The notes under the pieces are model-generated. The model did not search any database. It was not told where the DNA came from and saw only the letters and a program-made list of their open reading frames with translations. Positions 1 to 11,004 of a DNA stretch of 40,411 nucleotides are shown in pieces. The translations under genes were made by a program, and so were the position numbers. The stretch lies in contig DATBAK010000075.1 of assembly GCA_036271555.1 (NCBI GenBank), positions 1 through 40,411 on the forward strand. The letters run 5' to 3'. Positions within the stretch are counted from its first letter, which is position 1. The number at the start of each line of letters is the position of its first letter. The DNA comes from Acidimicrobiia bacterium. GTDB taxonomy: Bacteria > Actinomycetota > Acidimicrobiia > IMCC26256 > PALSA-610.

Positions 1-33
1 GCGCTTGCGGCGCTTCTTGATCAGGGAGCCCAT
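1..33 (-). CDS. bS22 ribosomal protein (AURKAIP1/COX24 domain), N-terminal fragment
   Basis: Read on the minus strand, the ATG at 31-33 opens MGSLIKKRRKR and runs off the left edge. This is the characteristic start of the roughly 33-residue, very basic AURKAIP1/COX24-domain protein that was found as bS22 in mycobacterial ribosomes (Rv0500B in M. tuberculosis, from memory). Only 11 codons are visible, so the identification rests on the near-invariant N-terminus and on the protein being extremely Lys/Arg-rich. It is divergent from the tRNA-Gln/glmU block. A likely promoter lies 11 bases upstream of the ATG, leaving only a very short leader. No strong Shine-Dalgarno sequence is seen. Confidence 0.75.
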   Translation of the reverse strand, partial: MGSLIKKRRKR

Positions 34-44
34 AGCAAGGGCTG

Positions 45-74
45 ACCGTACTCGGCGCCGGCGGACCCGGCCAA
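45..74 (-). promoter_or_regulatory. Probable promoter of the bS22 gene
   Basis: On the minus strand TTGGCC (69-74) and TACGGT (45-50) are separated by 18 bases and fit the TTGNNN / TANNNT pattern of the actinobacterial housekeeping sigma factor. The -10 box ends 11 bases before the ATG. Confidence 0.45.
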
Positions 75-117
75 ACCGCGCAGGATGGCCCGCGCGCGGC
101 GGTAACGTCACCCGGGG

Positions 118-188
118 TCGGGGGTGGTGTAACGGCAGCACAGAGTCCTTTGGAGTCTCGAGTCGAGGTTCGAACCCTCGCCCCCGAG
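118..188 (+). tRNA. tRNA-Gln (anticodon UUG)
   Basis: A full cloverleaf can be folded by eye. The acceptor stem 118-124 pairs perfectly with 181-187, the D stem 127-130 pairs with 138-141, and the T stem 164-168 pairs with 176-180 around a TTCGAAC loop. The anticodon stem 143-147/155-159 has one U-U mismatch. The anticodon loop 148-154 is CTTTGGA, giving anticodon UUG (Gln, CAA). The 3' CCA is not encoded. A possible -10 box, TAACGT, lies at 103-108, nine bases before the 5' end, without a convincing -35. glmU starts 49 bases after the tRNA. Confidence 0.93.
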
Positions 189-236
189 CGAGACGCTCCC
201 GACGACCGACCGGCGGCGGAAGGAACGGCACCTGCG

Positions 237-1652
237 ATGAGCCCCTACCGACCGATCACCGCCGTCGTGCTCGCGGCCGGCGAGGGAACCCGGATGAAGT
301 CCTCGACGCCGAAGGTGCTGCACCCGCTCTGCGGTCGGCCGATGCTGCTGCACGTCGTCGACGCGCTGTGTGCGCTGCCGCTCGAGCGCATCGTCGTCGT
401 CGTCGGTCACGGTGCCGAGCGCGTCACCAAGACCCTGCAGGAGCAGCTCGCGACCGAGCTGCCGGTCGAGTTCGTCGAGCAACGTTCGCCGCGCGGCACG
501 GGTGAAGCCGTGAACGTCGCGCTGAGCGCGAGCACGTTCGACGACCTCGACGCCGAGGACGACCTCATCGTGGTCCCCGGCGACACGCCGCTGCTCACCC
601 CCGAGACCCTCGCCGCGCTCGCGACCGAGCACCGCGTCTCCGACGCCGCGGCCACCGTGCTCACCACTCGGCCGAGCGACCCGACCGGCTACGGCCGCGT
701 GCTGCGCGACAAGAACGGCGGCGTCGATCGCATCGTCGAGCACAGCGACGCGACCGAGGAGGAGCGCGCGGTCGACGAGATCAACACGTCGATCTACTGC
801 TTCCGCCGCAACCTGCTCGCGCCCGCACTGCGGCGCATCAGCCCCGAGAACGTGCAGGGCGAGTACTACCTCACCGACGCGATCGAGGTGCTGCGCCGCG
901 CCGGCCATCACGTGCACGCCGTCGAGGCCGATCCCGCCGAGGTGGTCGGCGTCAACGACCGCGCGCAGCTCGCCGAGGCCGAGGCCGTGCTCCGAAGCCG
1001 CATCAACACGCGCTGGATGCGCGAGGGCGTCACGATGGTCGACCCCGACCGCACCTACGTCGACGCCACGGTCGAGCTCGAGCCCGACGTGCGCCTGCTC
1101 CCGGGCACGATCCTCGAGGGCCGTACCGTGATCGGCGGCGGGTCGGTGGTCGGACCCGACGCGCGCGTCGTCGACTCCGTCGTCGGTGCGAACAGCACGA
1201 TCGCGAGCTCGGTCGTCGCCGAGTCCGAGATCGGCGATTCGTGCACGGTCGGCCCCTTCGCGAACGTCCGCGCGGGCACGCGCCTCGCGACCGGCGCGAA
1301 GGTCGGTGCCTTCGTCGAGACGAAGAACGCCGACATCGGTGAAGGCACGAAGCTCCCGCACCTCTCGTACGTCGGTGACGCCGACGTCGGCCCGCACGCC
1401 AACATCGGCTGCGGCACGATCACCGCCAACTACGACGGCGTGAACAAGCACCACACCACGATCGGCGCCGACGTGCACACGGGCTCGAACTCCGTGCTCG
1501 TCGCGCCGGTGACCGTCGGCGAGGGGGCGACGATCGCCGCGGGCGCGGTCGTCACGCACGACGTGCCGCCCGGCGCGCTCGCGAAGGGCGCGCCCGCGCG
1601 GTTCACCGACGGTCATCAGCGCCCCGGCGCCCGCAGCGACGAAGACTCCTAA
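237..1652 (+). CDS. glmU: Bifunctional UDP-GlcNAc pyrophosphorylase / GlcN-1-P acetyltransferase
   Basis: GlmU makes UDP-N-acetylglucosamine, the entry substrate for peptidoglycan, in two steps: CoA-dependent acetylation of glucosamine-1-phosphate, then uridylyl transfer. The 471-residue protein shows the nucleotidyltransferase signature LAAGEGTRMKS at residues 12-22, a PGDTPLL motif and YYLTDAIEVL in the first half. A left-handed beta-helix of hexapeptide repeats fills roughly residues 265-450, including the GCGTITANYDG segment of the acetyltransferase site. The frame is open further upstream, but that would run into the tRNA. The ATG at 237 follows a GGAAGGAA ribosome-binding site and is at the family's usual position. 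prs follows 11 bases later, the common actinobacterial glmU–prs order. Length and motifs are complete. Confidence 0.97.
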   Translation: MSPYRPITAVVLAAGEGTRMKSSTPKVLHPLCGRPMLLHVVDALCALPLERIVVVVGHGAERVTKTLQEQLATELPVEFVEQRSPRGTGEAVNVALSASTFDDLDAEDDLIVVPGDTPLLTPETLAALATEHRVSDAAATVLTTRPSDPTGYGRVLRDKNGGVDRIVEHSDATEEERAVDEINTSIYCFRRNLLAPALRRISPENVQGEYYLTDAIEVLRRAGHHVHAVEADPAEVVGVNDRAQLAEAEAVLRSRINTRWMREGVTMVDPDRTYVDATVELEPDVRLLPGTILEGRTVIGGGSVVGPDARVVDSVVGANSTIASSVVAESEIGDSCTVGPFANVRAGTRLATGAKVGAFVETKNADIGEGTKLPHLSYVGDADVGPHANIGCGTITANYDGVNKHHTTIGADVHTGSNSVLVAPVTVGEGATIAAGAVVTHDVPPGALAKGAPARFTDGHQRPGARSDEDS

Positions 1653-1655
1653 CAT
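1650..1655 (+). promoter_or_regulatory. -10-like box directly before prs
   Basis: TAACAT lies 8 bases upstream of the prs ATG and reuses the glmU stop codon as its first three bases. The spacing fits a nearly leaderless prs transcript in addition to readthrough from glmU. No clear -35 is seen. Confidence 0.35.
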
Positions 1656-1663
1656 TGCCGTCG

Positions 1664-2653
1664 ATGAAGCAGTTCACGCCGGAGAAGACCCTCGTCGTCG
1701 TCGCCGGGCGGGGGCATCACGAGCTGGCCGACCAAGTCGTCGAGCACCTGCACACGCCGCTCGGCGAGGTCGTGCTCTCGACGTTCGCGAACGGCGAGAT
1801 CTACTGCCGGTACGGCGACAGCATCCGCGGCAGCGACGTCTTCGTGTTCCAGAGCCACTGCGATCCGATCAACGACCGGCTCATGGAGCAGCTGATCATG
1901 ATCGACGCCGCGAAGCGCGCGTCGGCGAAGCGCATCACCGCGGTGTGTCCGTTCTACGGCTACGCGCGCCAGGACCGGAAGGCGGAAGGTCGCGAGCCGA
2001 TCACCGCGCGTCTCGTCGCCGACATGCTGTCGGCCGCGGGCGCCGACCGCGTCGTGTCGGTCGACCTGCACACCGGGCAGATCCAGGGCTTCTTCGACTT
2101 CCCGGTCGACCACCTCACCGCGGTGCCGGTGATCGCGGAGTACCTCGCGTCGGCGCTCGACGGCGACGTCACGGTCGTCTCGCCCGACGCCGGCGGCGGC
2201 AAGCTCGCGCACCGGTACGCGACGCAACTCGAGGAACGCACCGGGCTCGACATCGAGCTCGCATTCATCGACAAGCGCCGGCCGAAGGGCGTGCACAACG
2301 TCGCCGTCGCGACCGAGGTCGTCGGCGAGATCGAAGGGCGCGTGTGCGTGCTCGTCGACGACATGATCGACACCGCAGGCACAGTCGTGAGCGCCGCGAA
2401 CCTGCTCGTCGACCGGGGCGCGACCGACGTGCTCATCGCCGCGACGCACGGACTGCTGTCCGGGCCCGCGGTCGACCGCTTGAAGAACGGTCCGATCCGC
2501 GAGGTGATCCTGAGCAACACGCTCCCGATCTCCGACGAGAAGCAGTTCGACTCATTGCGCGTGATGTCGATCGCGCCGCTGCTCGCGGGCGCGATCGACG
2601 CGATCTTCTGCGACGGCTCGGTCTCCGGCCTCTTCGGCGGCGACAACCTGTAA
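1664..2653 (+). CDS. prs: Ribose-phosphate pyrophosphokinase (PRPP synthetase)
   Basis: The enzyme converts ribose-5-phosphate and ATP to PRPP, the precursor of purines, pyrimidines, histidine, tryptophan and NAD. In actinobacteria PRPP also feeds decaprenyl-phosphoryl-arabinose. The 329-residue protein has FANGEIYCR near residues 36-44, YGYARQDRK, SVDLHTGQIQGFF and the PRPP-binding loop VDDMIDTAGT at about 229-240, as in class I PRPP synthetases. A TTG at 1655 would add three residues. I chose the ATG at 1664 because a TANNNT box lies 8 bases before it and because the TTG overlaps that box. No Shine-Dalgarno precedes either start, so translation is by a leaderless message, by coupling to glmU, or both. 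Confidence 0.95.
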   Translation: MKQFTPEKTLVVVAGRGHHELADQVVEHLHTPLGEVVLSTFANGEIYCRYGDSIRGSDVFVFQSHCDPINDRLMEQLIMIDAAKRASAKRITAVCPFYGYARQDRKAEGREPITARLVADMLSAAGADRVVSVDLHTGQIQGFFDFPVDHLTAVPVIAEYLASALDGDVTVVSPDAGGGKLAHRYATQLEERTGLDIELAFIDKRRPKGVHNVAVATEVVGEIEGRVCVLVDDMIDTAGTVVSAANLLVDRGATDVLIAATHGLLSGPAVDRLKNGPIREVILSNTLPISDEKQFDSLRVMSIAPLLAGAIDAIFCDGSVSGLFGGDNL

Positions 2654-2689
2654 GCATTTCCGGCGTCTCGTCGGACGGGGGGATTCGGC

Positions 2690-3070
2690 ATGACTGTGAG
2701 GCGTGCGCTCGCCGCGGTCGCTTCGGCGGCAATCGTCCTGTCGGCGTTCGCGGCCACACCGGCGAACGCGGAGGGGCCGCCACCGACGGTCGCGCTCGCG
2801 CCCAGGTCGGGGCGGGCGGGCCGGCAGGTGACGATCACCGGGAGCGGATTCACGCCCGGCGACCTGCTGCGCGTCCGCTACGTGACCGGTCTCGCCTCAC
2901 CCGAGCGGGTGACGCTCTGCAAGGTCCTGGCCGGTCCTGGCGGCACCCTCGCGTGCAAGCCGCGGATCCCGATCGACGACGCCGGGCCGATCGGTCGTCA
3001 TCATGTGACCGTCGTCGACGTCACCCATCCGCTCGCCGCCCACGCCGTCGCGATCTTCCGCCTGCGCTAG
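2690..3070 (+). CDS. Small secreted protein with an Ig-like (IPT/TIG-type) fold
   Basis: The protein has 126 residues. It begins with a clear Sec signal peptide: MTVRR, then a hydrophobic stretch ending TPANA before EGPPP, with predicted cleavage near residue 27. The mature part of about 100 residues contains VTITGSGFTPGDLLRVRY, the 'property-plus-GxGF-xPG' pattern typical of IPT/TIG and related beta-sandwich domains. No enzyme motif is visible. It starts 36 bases after prs, with a G-rich ribosome-binding site (CGGGGGGATT) before the ATG, and precedes another exported protein. Function is unknown; a surface or adhesion role is only a guess. Confidence 0.75.
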   Translation: MTVRRALAAVASAAIVLSAFAATPANAEGPPPTVALAPRSGRAGRQVTITGSGFTPGDLLRVRYVTGLASPERVTLCKVLAGPGGTLACKPRIPIDDAGPIGRHHVTVVDVTHPLAAHAVAIFRLR

Positions 3071-3108
3071 CCGGCGCGAACGAGGCCGCTTGCCGAATGC
3101 GCCCCACG

Positions 3109-3126
3109 CCGCGAGGCTTCTCGCGG
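3109..3126 (+). terminator. Weak terminator-like hairpin
   Basis: CCGCGAG (3109-3115) pairs perfectly with CTCGCGG (3120-3126) around a GCTT loop, in the 102-base gap between two secreted-protein genes. There is no T tract, so termination is uncertain. Confidence 0.3.
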
Positions 3127-3172
3127 GTCGGGCGCGTGGCGCGTCGATTCGATCTCCGGAAGGTGGGGCGGC

Positions 3173-4975
3173 ATGCGAGCAGTCCGAGTGGTTCTGGTCC
3201 TCCTCGTCGCGGCGATCGCGGGCGCGCCGGCGCTGACCGCGTCGGCCGCGACTGCGAGTCACAACGTGGCCGGCGACATCGGTGACTACGCGGGCAGCGG
3301 CGTCAGCGGCCCGACCGACATCGCCGCGGGACCCGACGGCGCGCTCTGGTTCACGAACGCGACGAACGCGTCGATCGGGCGCATCACGACGAGCGGGAAG
3401 ATCACCCGCTTCCAGTCGAAGAAGATCGTCGATCCCGGCGGCATCACCGCGGGTCCCGACGGTGCGATGTGGTTCACGAACGGCGAGGGATCGATCGGAC
3501 GCATCACGACCGCGGGCGCGGTCTCCGTGTTCAAGAACCAGCAGATCGCCTCGAACACCGACAGCATCACCGTCGGCAGCGACGGCGCGTTGTGGTTCGC
3601 GCCCGCGGGGAGCGGCGCCGGCCGGCTGACGACCGGCGGCCACTTCACGTTCTTCAGCGGGTTCTTCGCCGACCACCTCACCGCCGGACCCGACGGCTCG
3701 CTCTGGTACACGAACTCCGGCACCGACAAGATCGGCCGGGTCACGACGAAGGGCAAGGACAAGGAGTTCAACGGCGACGCGCTCCGCCCGCAGGGCATCA
3801 CCGCCGGTCCCGACGGCGCGCTGTGGTACGTGGGCCAGAACTCGATCGGGCGCATCACGACCGACGGCCACGCGACGTCGGTCTCGGCGAAGAACGTGCA
3901 TTTTGGTCGCGACATCGTCGCGGGCTCCGACGGCGCGCTCTGGTACACGAACACCAAGCCGAGCTCGATCGGGCGCATCACGACCGCCGGCCACGCGAAG
4001 GTGTTCCAGAACCCGTGCATCATCGGCCCGACCGCGATCGCGGCCGGCCCCGACGGCTCATTGTGGTTCGCGAACACGACCGCCGACTCGATCGGCCGCG
4101 TCACGACGGCCGGCACGGTGCGCTGCTTCAACCCGAGCGGGATCAGTAATCCCGAGGCGATCGTCTCCGGTCCCGATGGCGCCCTGTGGTTCACCAACTC
4201 GGGCGGGAACTCGATCGGGCGCATCACCACCGCCGGGAAGATCACGCATTACGCCGACCCGAGCATCGACGAGCCGATAGGAATCACCGTCGGTCCCGAC
4301 GGCGCGCTGTGGTTCACGAACATCGGCAACGACTCGATCGGGCGCATCACGACGGCCGGCGCGGTGACGAACTTCTCCGACTCGACGATCGCGCGACCGT
4401 TCGACATCGTCACCGGCTCCGACGGCGCGCTGTGGTTCACGAACACCGCCAACAACTCGATCGGGCGCGTCACCACCGCGGGGGTGATCACGAACTTCTC
4501 GAACCGGCGGACGCGGGACCCGGAAGGCATCACCGCGGGACCGGACGGGAACCTCTGGATCGCGGACTTCCCGCGCAACACGATCACGCGCCTCACGACC
4601 GCGGGACGCGCGACGGCGTTCACCAAGAATGAGGAGATCGACGGGCCGAGCGACATTGCGGTAGGACCCGACGGCGCGCTCTGGTTCGCGGAGCTCGGCG
4701 ATCAGGTCGGTCGCATCACCACCGACGGCGACGTCACGACGTTCCCGGTCCCCCTGTCGGATGTCCCGGCGCAGCTCGTCGCCGGCCCCGACGGCAACAT
4801 CTGGTACACGGGCATCTTCGACGTGCTCGGCCGGCTCTCGACGAGTGGCCACCTCACGACCTTCACGGCACCGACCTTGCGCGGCACGAGGGGCATCGCC
4901 GTCGGCCCCGACGGCGCGATCTGGTTCACGAACCAGACCGGCGACTCGATCGGGCGCATGCCGATCCCCGAGTGA
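3173..4975 (+). CDS. Secreted double beta-propeller protein (Vgb/virginiamycin B lyase-like)
   Basis: The protein has 600 residues with a Sec signal peptide (MRAVRVVLVLLVAAIAGAPA… cleaved near ASAATA). The mature chain consists of about 14 copies of a ~42-residue repeat with the core GPDGALWFTN…SIGRITTAG. A Vgb-type propeller has seven such blades in about 300 residues, so this chain fits two propellers in tandem. The usual annotation is virginiamycin B lyase or streptogramin lyase. I see no clear counterpart of the Vgb catalytic His/Glu pair, and export argues against a cytoplasmic resistance enzyme. A binding or scaffold role is as likely. The ATG has a strong GGAAGGTGGGG ribosome-binding site. 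A palindromic repeat begins 5 bases after the stop. Confidence 0.85.
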   Translation: MRAVRVVLVLLVAAIAGAPALTASAATASHNVAGDIGDYAGSGVSGPTDIAAGPDGALWFTNATNASIGRITTSGKITRFQSKKIVDPGGITAGPDGAMWFTNGEGSIGRITTAGAVSVFKNQQIASNTDSITVGSDGALWFAPAGSGAGRLTTGGHFTFFSGFFADHLTAGPDGSLWYTNSGTDKIGRVTTKGKDKEFNGDALRPQGITAGPDGALWYVGQNSIGRITTDGHATSVSAKNVHFGRDIVAGSDGALWYTNTKPSSIGRITTAGHAKVFQNPCIIGPTAIAAGPDGSLWFANTTADSIGRVTTAGTVRCFNPSGISNPEAIVSGPDGALWFTNSGGNSIGRITTAGKITHYADPSIDEPIGITVGPDGALWFTNIGNDSIGRITTAGAVTNFSDSTIARPFDIVTGSDGALWFTNTANNSIGRVTTAGVITNFSNRRTRDPEGITAGPDGNLWIADFPRNTITRLTTAGRATAFTKNEEIDGPSDIAVGPDGALWFAELGDQVGRITTDGDVTTFPVPLSDVPAQLVAGPDGNIWYTGIFDVLGRLSTSGHLTTFTAPTLRGTRGIAVGPDGAIWFTNQTGDSIGRMPIPE

Positions 4976-4980
4976 GTCCA

Positions 4981-5024
4981 GTGGTACTGCGTTCCCGGCG
5001 TATCGCCGAGGAACGCAGTACCAC
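4981..5024. repeat. Dispersed nested palindrome, copy 1
   Basis: GTGGTACTGCGTTCC (4981-4995) and GGAACGCAGTACCAC (5010-5024) are perfect 15-base inverted arms. The interior forms a second stem, CGGCG-TAT-CGCCG (4996-5008), so the whole element folds as one hairpin with a single bulged A. A sister copy lies at 20277-20322. Copy 1 directly follows the propeller gene and could also end its transcript. The second copy lies between divergent genes, so this is a repeat family rather than a simple terminator. Confidence 0.8.
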
Positions 5025-5133
5025 CGAACCACCGAGCCGGGTCGAGGGGCGCCAACGGGGACCGACCTGGCAGAATGGGAGGTTCCCGCGCCCTGACGTC
5101 CCGGGCCGCCGCTCTCGATCGAGGTAGCCAGCC

Positions 5134-5790
5134 ATGCCCGATGCCACGCTGATCGCGCAGAAGCGCACCGAGACCGGATCGGCCGTCGCCCGCCGGCTGC
5201 GACGCGACGGCCGGGTTCCGGCGGTCGTCTACGGCCTCGGCGGCGACACCGCGTCGGTGACCGTGCCCGCGCACGAGCTCGACCTTCTCCTCCGCAGCGC
5301 GAGCGGCGGCAACACGCTGATCACGCTCAAGAGCGACGAGGGCGACCAGCTCGCACTCGCCCGTCAGATCCACCGCCACCCGGTTCGGGGCACCCTGATG
5401 CACGTCGACTTCATCCGGGTGCGCGCCGACCAGACGATCGAAGCCGAGGTTTCGATCCAGTTCGTCGGCGAGGCCGAAGGCGTCCGTGAGGGCGGCCTCC
5501 TGGAGCAGTCGCTCTTCTCGCTCACGGTCGAGGCGCTGCCCGGCGACATCCCGAACGCGATCGAGCACGACGTCACTGCGCTCGTCATCGGCGACTCGAT
5601 CCACGTGAGCGACCTCTCGGTCCCGAGCGGCGTCACGGTCGTCACCGATCCCGAGACCACCGTCGGCCACATCTCCCAGCCGCGCGTCGCCGAGGAAGAG
5701 ACGCCGACCGAGGGCGAGGCCGCCGAGGGCGAAGGCGCCGAGGGCGCGGCCGAGGGCGCGGCGCCCGCCGCCGAAGCGAGCTCGGAGTAA
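5134..5790 (+). CDS. rplY: 50S ribosomal protein bL25 / general stress protein Ctc
   Basis: bL25 binds 5S rRNA in the central protuberance of the large subunit; the long Ctc form is stress-linked in Bacillus. The 218-residue protein has the N-terminal L25 beta-barrel (GRVPAVVYG near residues 27-35, HVDFIRV near 91-97) and the C-terminal TL5 beta domain (LPGDIPNAIEHDVT). It ends in an acidic Glu/Ala/Gly tail from about residue 188, a common low-complexity extension in high-GC actinobacteria. The ATG follows GAGG at 5121-5124. pth starts 21 bases downstream, the usual rplY–pth pairing. Confidence 0.95.
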   Translation: MPDATLIAQKRTETGSAVARRLRRDGRVPAVVYGLGGDTASVTVPAHELDLLLRSASGGNTLITLKSDEGDQLALARQIHRHPVRGTLMHVDFIRVRADQTIEAEVSIQFVGEAEGVREGGLLEQSLFSLTVEALPGDIPNAIEHDVTALVIGDSIHVSDLSVPSGVTVVTDPETTVGHISQPRVAEEETPTEGEAAEGEGAEGAAEGAAPAAEASSE

Positions 5791-5811
5791 CCGGGCGGGC
5801 GGCACGACGCG

Positions 5812-6417
5812 ATGCTGCGGCGCGGCGAGCGAACCGGCACGCCGGCCGACCTGCTGGTCGTCGGCCTCGGAAATCCCGGCGCGGAGTTCGTCGGGACGCG
5901 TCACAACGTCGGTGCCGAGGTCGTCGAGCTGCTGGCGCGCCGGCACGGCGCGCGGCTCAAGAAGGGCAAGGAGCGCGCGCTCGTCGACGAGGTGCGCGTC
6001 GACGGCAAGCGCCTCGCGCTCGCAGTGCCGCTCACGTACATGAACGACTCCGGCCAGGCGGTCGCATTGCTCGCGCGCCGCTACGGCGTCGAGCCCGACC
6101 ACCTCGTGATCGTGCACGACGAGCTCGACCTGCCGACCGCGGTGCTGAAGGTCAAGGTCGGCGGAGGGCTCGCGGGCCACAACGGGCTCCGCTCGATCAA
6201 GTCGCACCTGCACAGCGACGCATTCGTGCGCATCCGCATCGGTGTCGACAAGCCGCGCAGCAAGGAGTTCGGCGCCGACCACGTGCTCGACCGATTCTCC
6301 AAGCGCGACCGTTTGGAGATCGACGTCACGATCGAGGACGCGGCCGACGCGACCGAGTTGATCCTCAGCGACGGCGTCGACGCCGCGATGAATCGGTACA
6401 ACACGCGCGCGGTATGA
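5812..6417 (+). CDS. pth: Peptidyl-tRNA hydrolase
   Basis: Pth releases the peptide from peptidyl-tRNA that dropped off the ribosome and so recycles tRNA. The 201-residue protein shows VVGLGNPG at residues 16-23, the catalytic histidine in TRHNVG (His31), TYMNDSGQAV, VHDELDLP and GGGLAGHNGLRSI, which are all the family's conserved blocks. About 12 residues precede the first strand, slightly more than usual. No better internal start exists: the next candidate would cut the GLGNPG strand. The gene lies between rplY and mfd, with 7 bases to the mfd GTG, and is probably co-transcribed. Confidence 0.96.
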   Translation: MLRRGERTGTPADLLVVGLGNPGAEFVGTRHNVGAEVVELLARRHGARLKKGKERALVDEVRVDGKRLALAVPLTYMNDSGQAVALLARRYGVEPDHLVIVHDELDLPTAVLKVKVGGGLAGHNGLRSIKSHLHSDAFVRIRIGVDKPRSKEFGADHVLDRFSKRDRLEIDVTIEDAADATELILSDGVDAAMNRYNTRAV

Positions 6418-6424
6418 CGCGCTC

Positions 6425-9900
<3,476 letters not shown>

Positions 9901-9904
<4 letters not shown>

Positions 9905-11004
9905 GCCCCCTCTCCGTGCGCCCCGGGCGCGCCCGCGCCGGCGCCGGGGTGCTCGTCGCCGCGACGCTCGCCCTCCTGCTCTCCTCGTGTGGCAGCACGA
10001 CGGTCGCGTCGGTCGTGCGCGTGAACGCGGTCACCGTCGACGGCACCGCCATCTCGCGCAAGAGCTTCGAGCACGACATCAGCGCGCTCGCGGCGAACAC
10101 GAAGCTCAAGGCGCTCGACCAGTCGGTCGCATCGCAGGGTTCGAGCAGCACGCGCCTCTTCGACGAGACCGGTCACCCGACGCGCAACCTCACCACCAGC
10201 TGGCTCAACCGGCTCGTGAATCAAGTCGTCGTCGACCGCGAGTTCAAGTCGATGCACCTCAAGGTCACGGCGACCGACGTGACCGAGGGCAAGTCGCAGT
10301 TCGCGCAGCTGTTCGCGTCGCAGAGCGACGACGGCACCGCGCTCGTGAAGGCGTTCCCTCCGTGGTTCCAGAATCAGGAGGACGCGCGCGAAGCGCGCCT
10401 CGTCGCGGTGACGACCGTGCTCGACGCGAAGCACCCGATCACGCAGGCGCAGGAGCACGACTTCTACACCAAGAACGTCGGCAGTCTCTGCCCGTCGGGC
10501 TTCAGCGTCGCGCACATCCTCGTGAAGACACAGGCCGAGGCGCAGGCGATCGAGACGCAGCTCTCGCAGGGTGTCGCCTTCGGCACGCTGGCGAAGCAGA
10601 AGTCGACCGACACCGGATCCGCGAAGAACGGCGGAGCGCTCGGCTGCCTGTCCGCCAATGAGTTCGTCGCCGAGTTCCAGACCGCGGCCGAGGCCGCAAC
10701 GGTGAACGTGCCGACGCAACCGGTGCAGAGCCAGTTCGGATGGCACGTCATCCTGAAGACGAAGTACGTGGCGCCGTCGTTCGCGTCGCTCGAGCCGCAG
10801 ATCCGTCAGCAGATCCTGCAGCAGGAGAACCTCCTGCAGCAGTTCGTGTCGGCGGGGCTGAAGAAGGCGACCGTGCACGTCGATCCGGTCTACGGCACGT
10901 GGAACCCGAAGACGTTCCGCGTCGACGCGCCGAAGGTGCCGTCGGTGCGTGACTCGCGCAACGGGTCCAGCACCTCCACCAGTACGCCGACGCCCACGAC
11001 GTGA
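9901..11004 (+). CDS. Lipoprotein peptidyl-prolyl isomerase (SurA/PrsA-like, PpiC domain)
   Basis: The protein has 367 residues. An N-terminal signal ends in the lipobox LLSSC-GS, predicting lipidation at Cys30 and anchoring to the outer face of the membrane. A SurA-type N-terminal chaperone region follows. A parvulin domain lies at about residues 195-290, with FSVAHILVKTQAEAQ, the NGGALGCL block and FGWHVILK as landmarks. The last ~20 residues are a Ser/Thr/Pro tail. It is a likely foldase for exported proteins. The ATG overlaps the mfd stop by 4 bases and its own stop overlaps mazG by 4 bases, so the three genes are translationally coupled. TAGCAT at 9885-9890 lies 10 bases upstream, a possible weak internal promoter. 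Confidence 0.88.

Noticed and set aside
5-505. Plus-strand frame running through the tRNA-Gln
   Set aside because: It overlaps a good tRNA and then glmU in another frame; composition is Arg-rich without any pattern.
108-1655. Long minus-strand open frame (515 codons) opposite glmU
   Set aside because: It is Arg/Asp/Val-rich with no motifs, lies fully opposite a certain gene and covers the tRNA. High GC3 in the real gene keeps the antisense frame free of stops.
3071-3172. Promoter for the propeller gene
   Set aside because: I could not find a -35/-10 pair with acceptable spacing; only a weak hairpin is visible.
3173-4975. Antibiotic (streptogramin) resistance gene
   Set aside because: The repeat family is Vgb-like, but the protein is exported, has twice the blade number and shows no visible catalytic pair.
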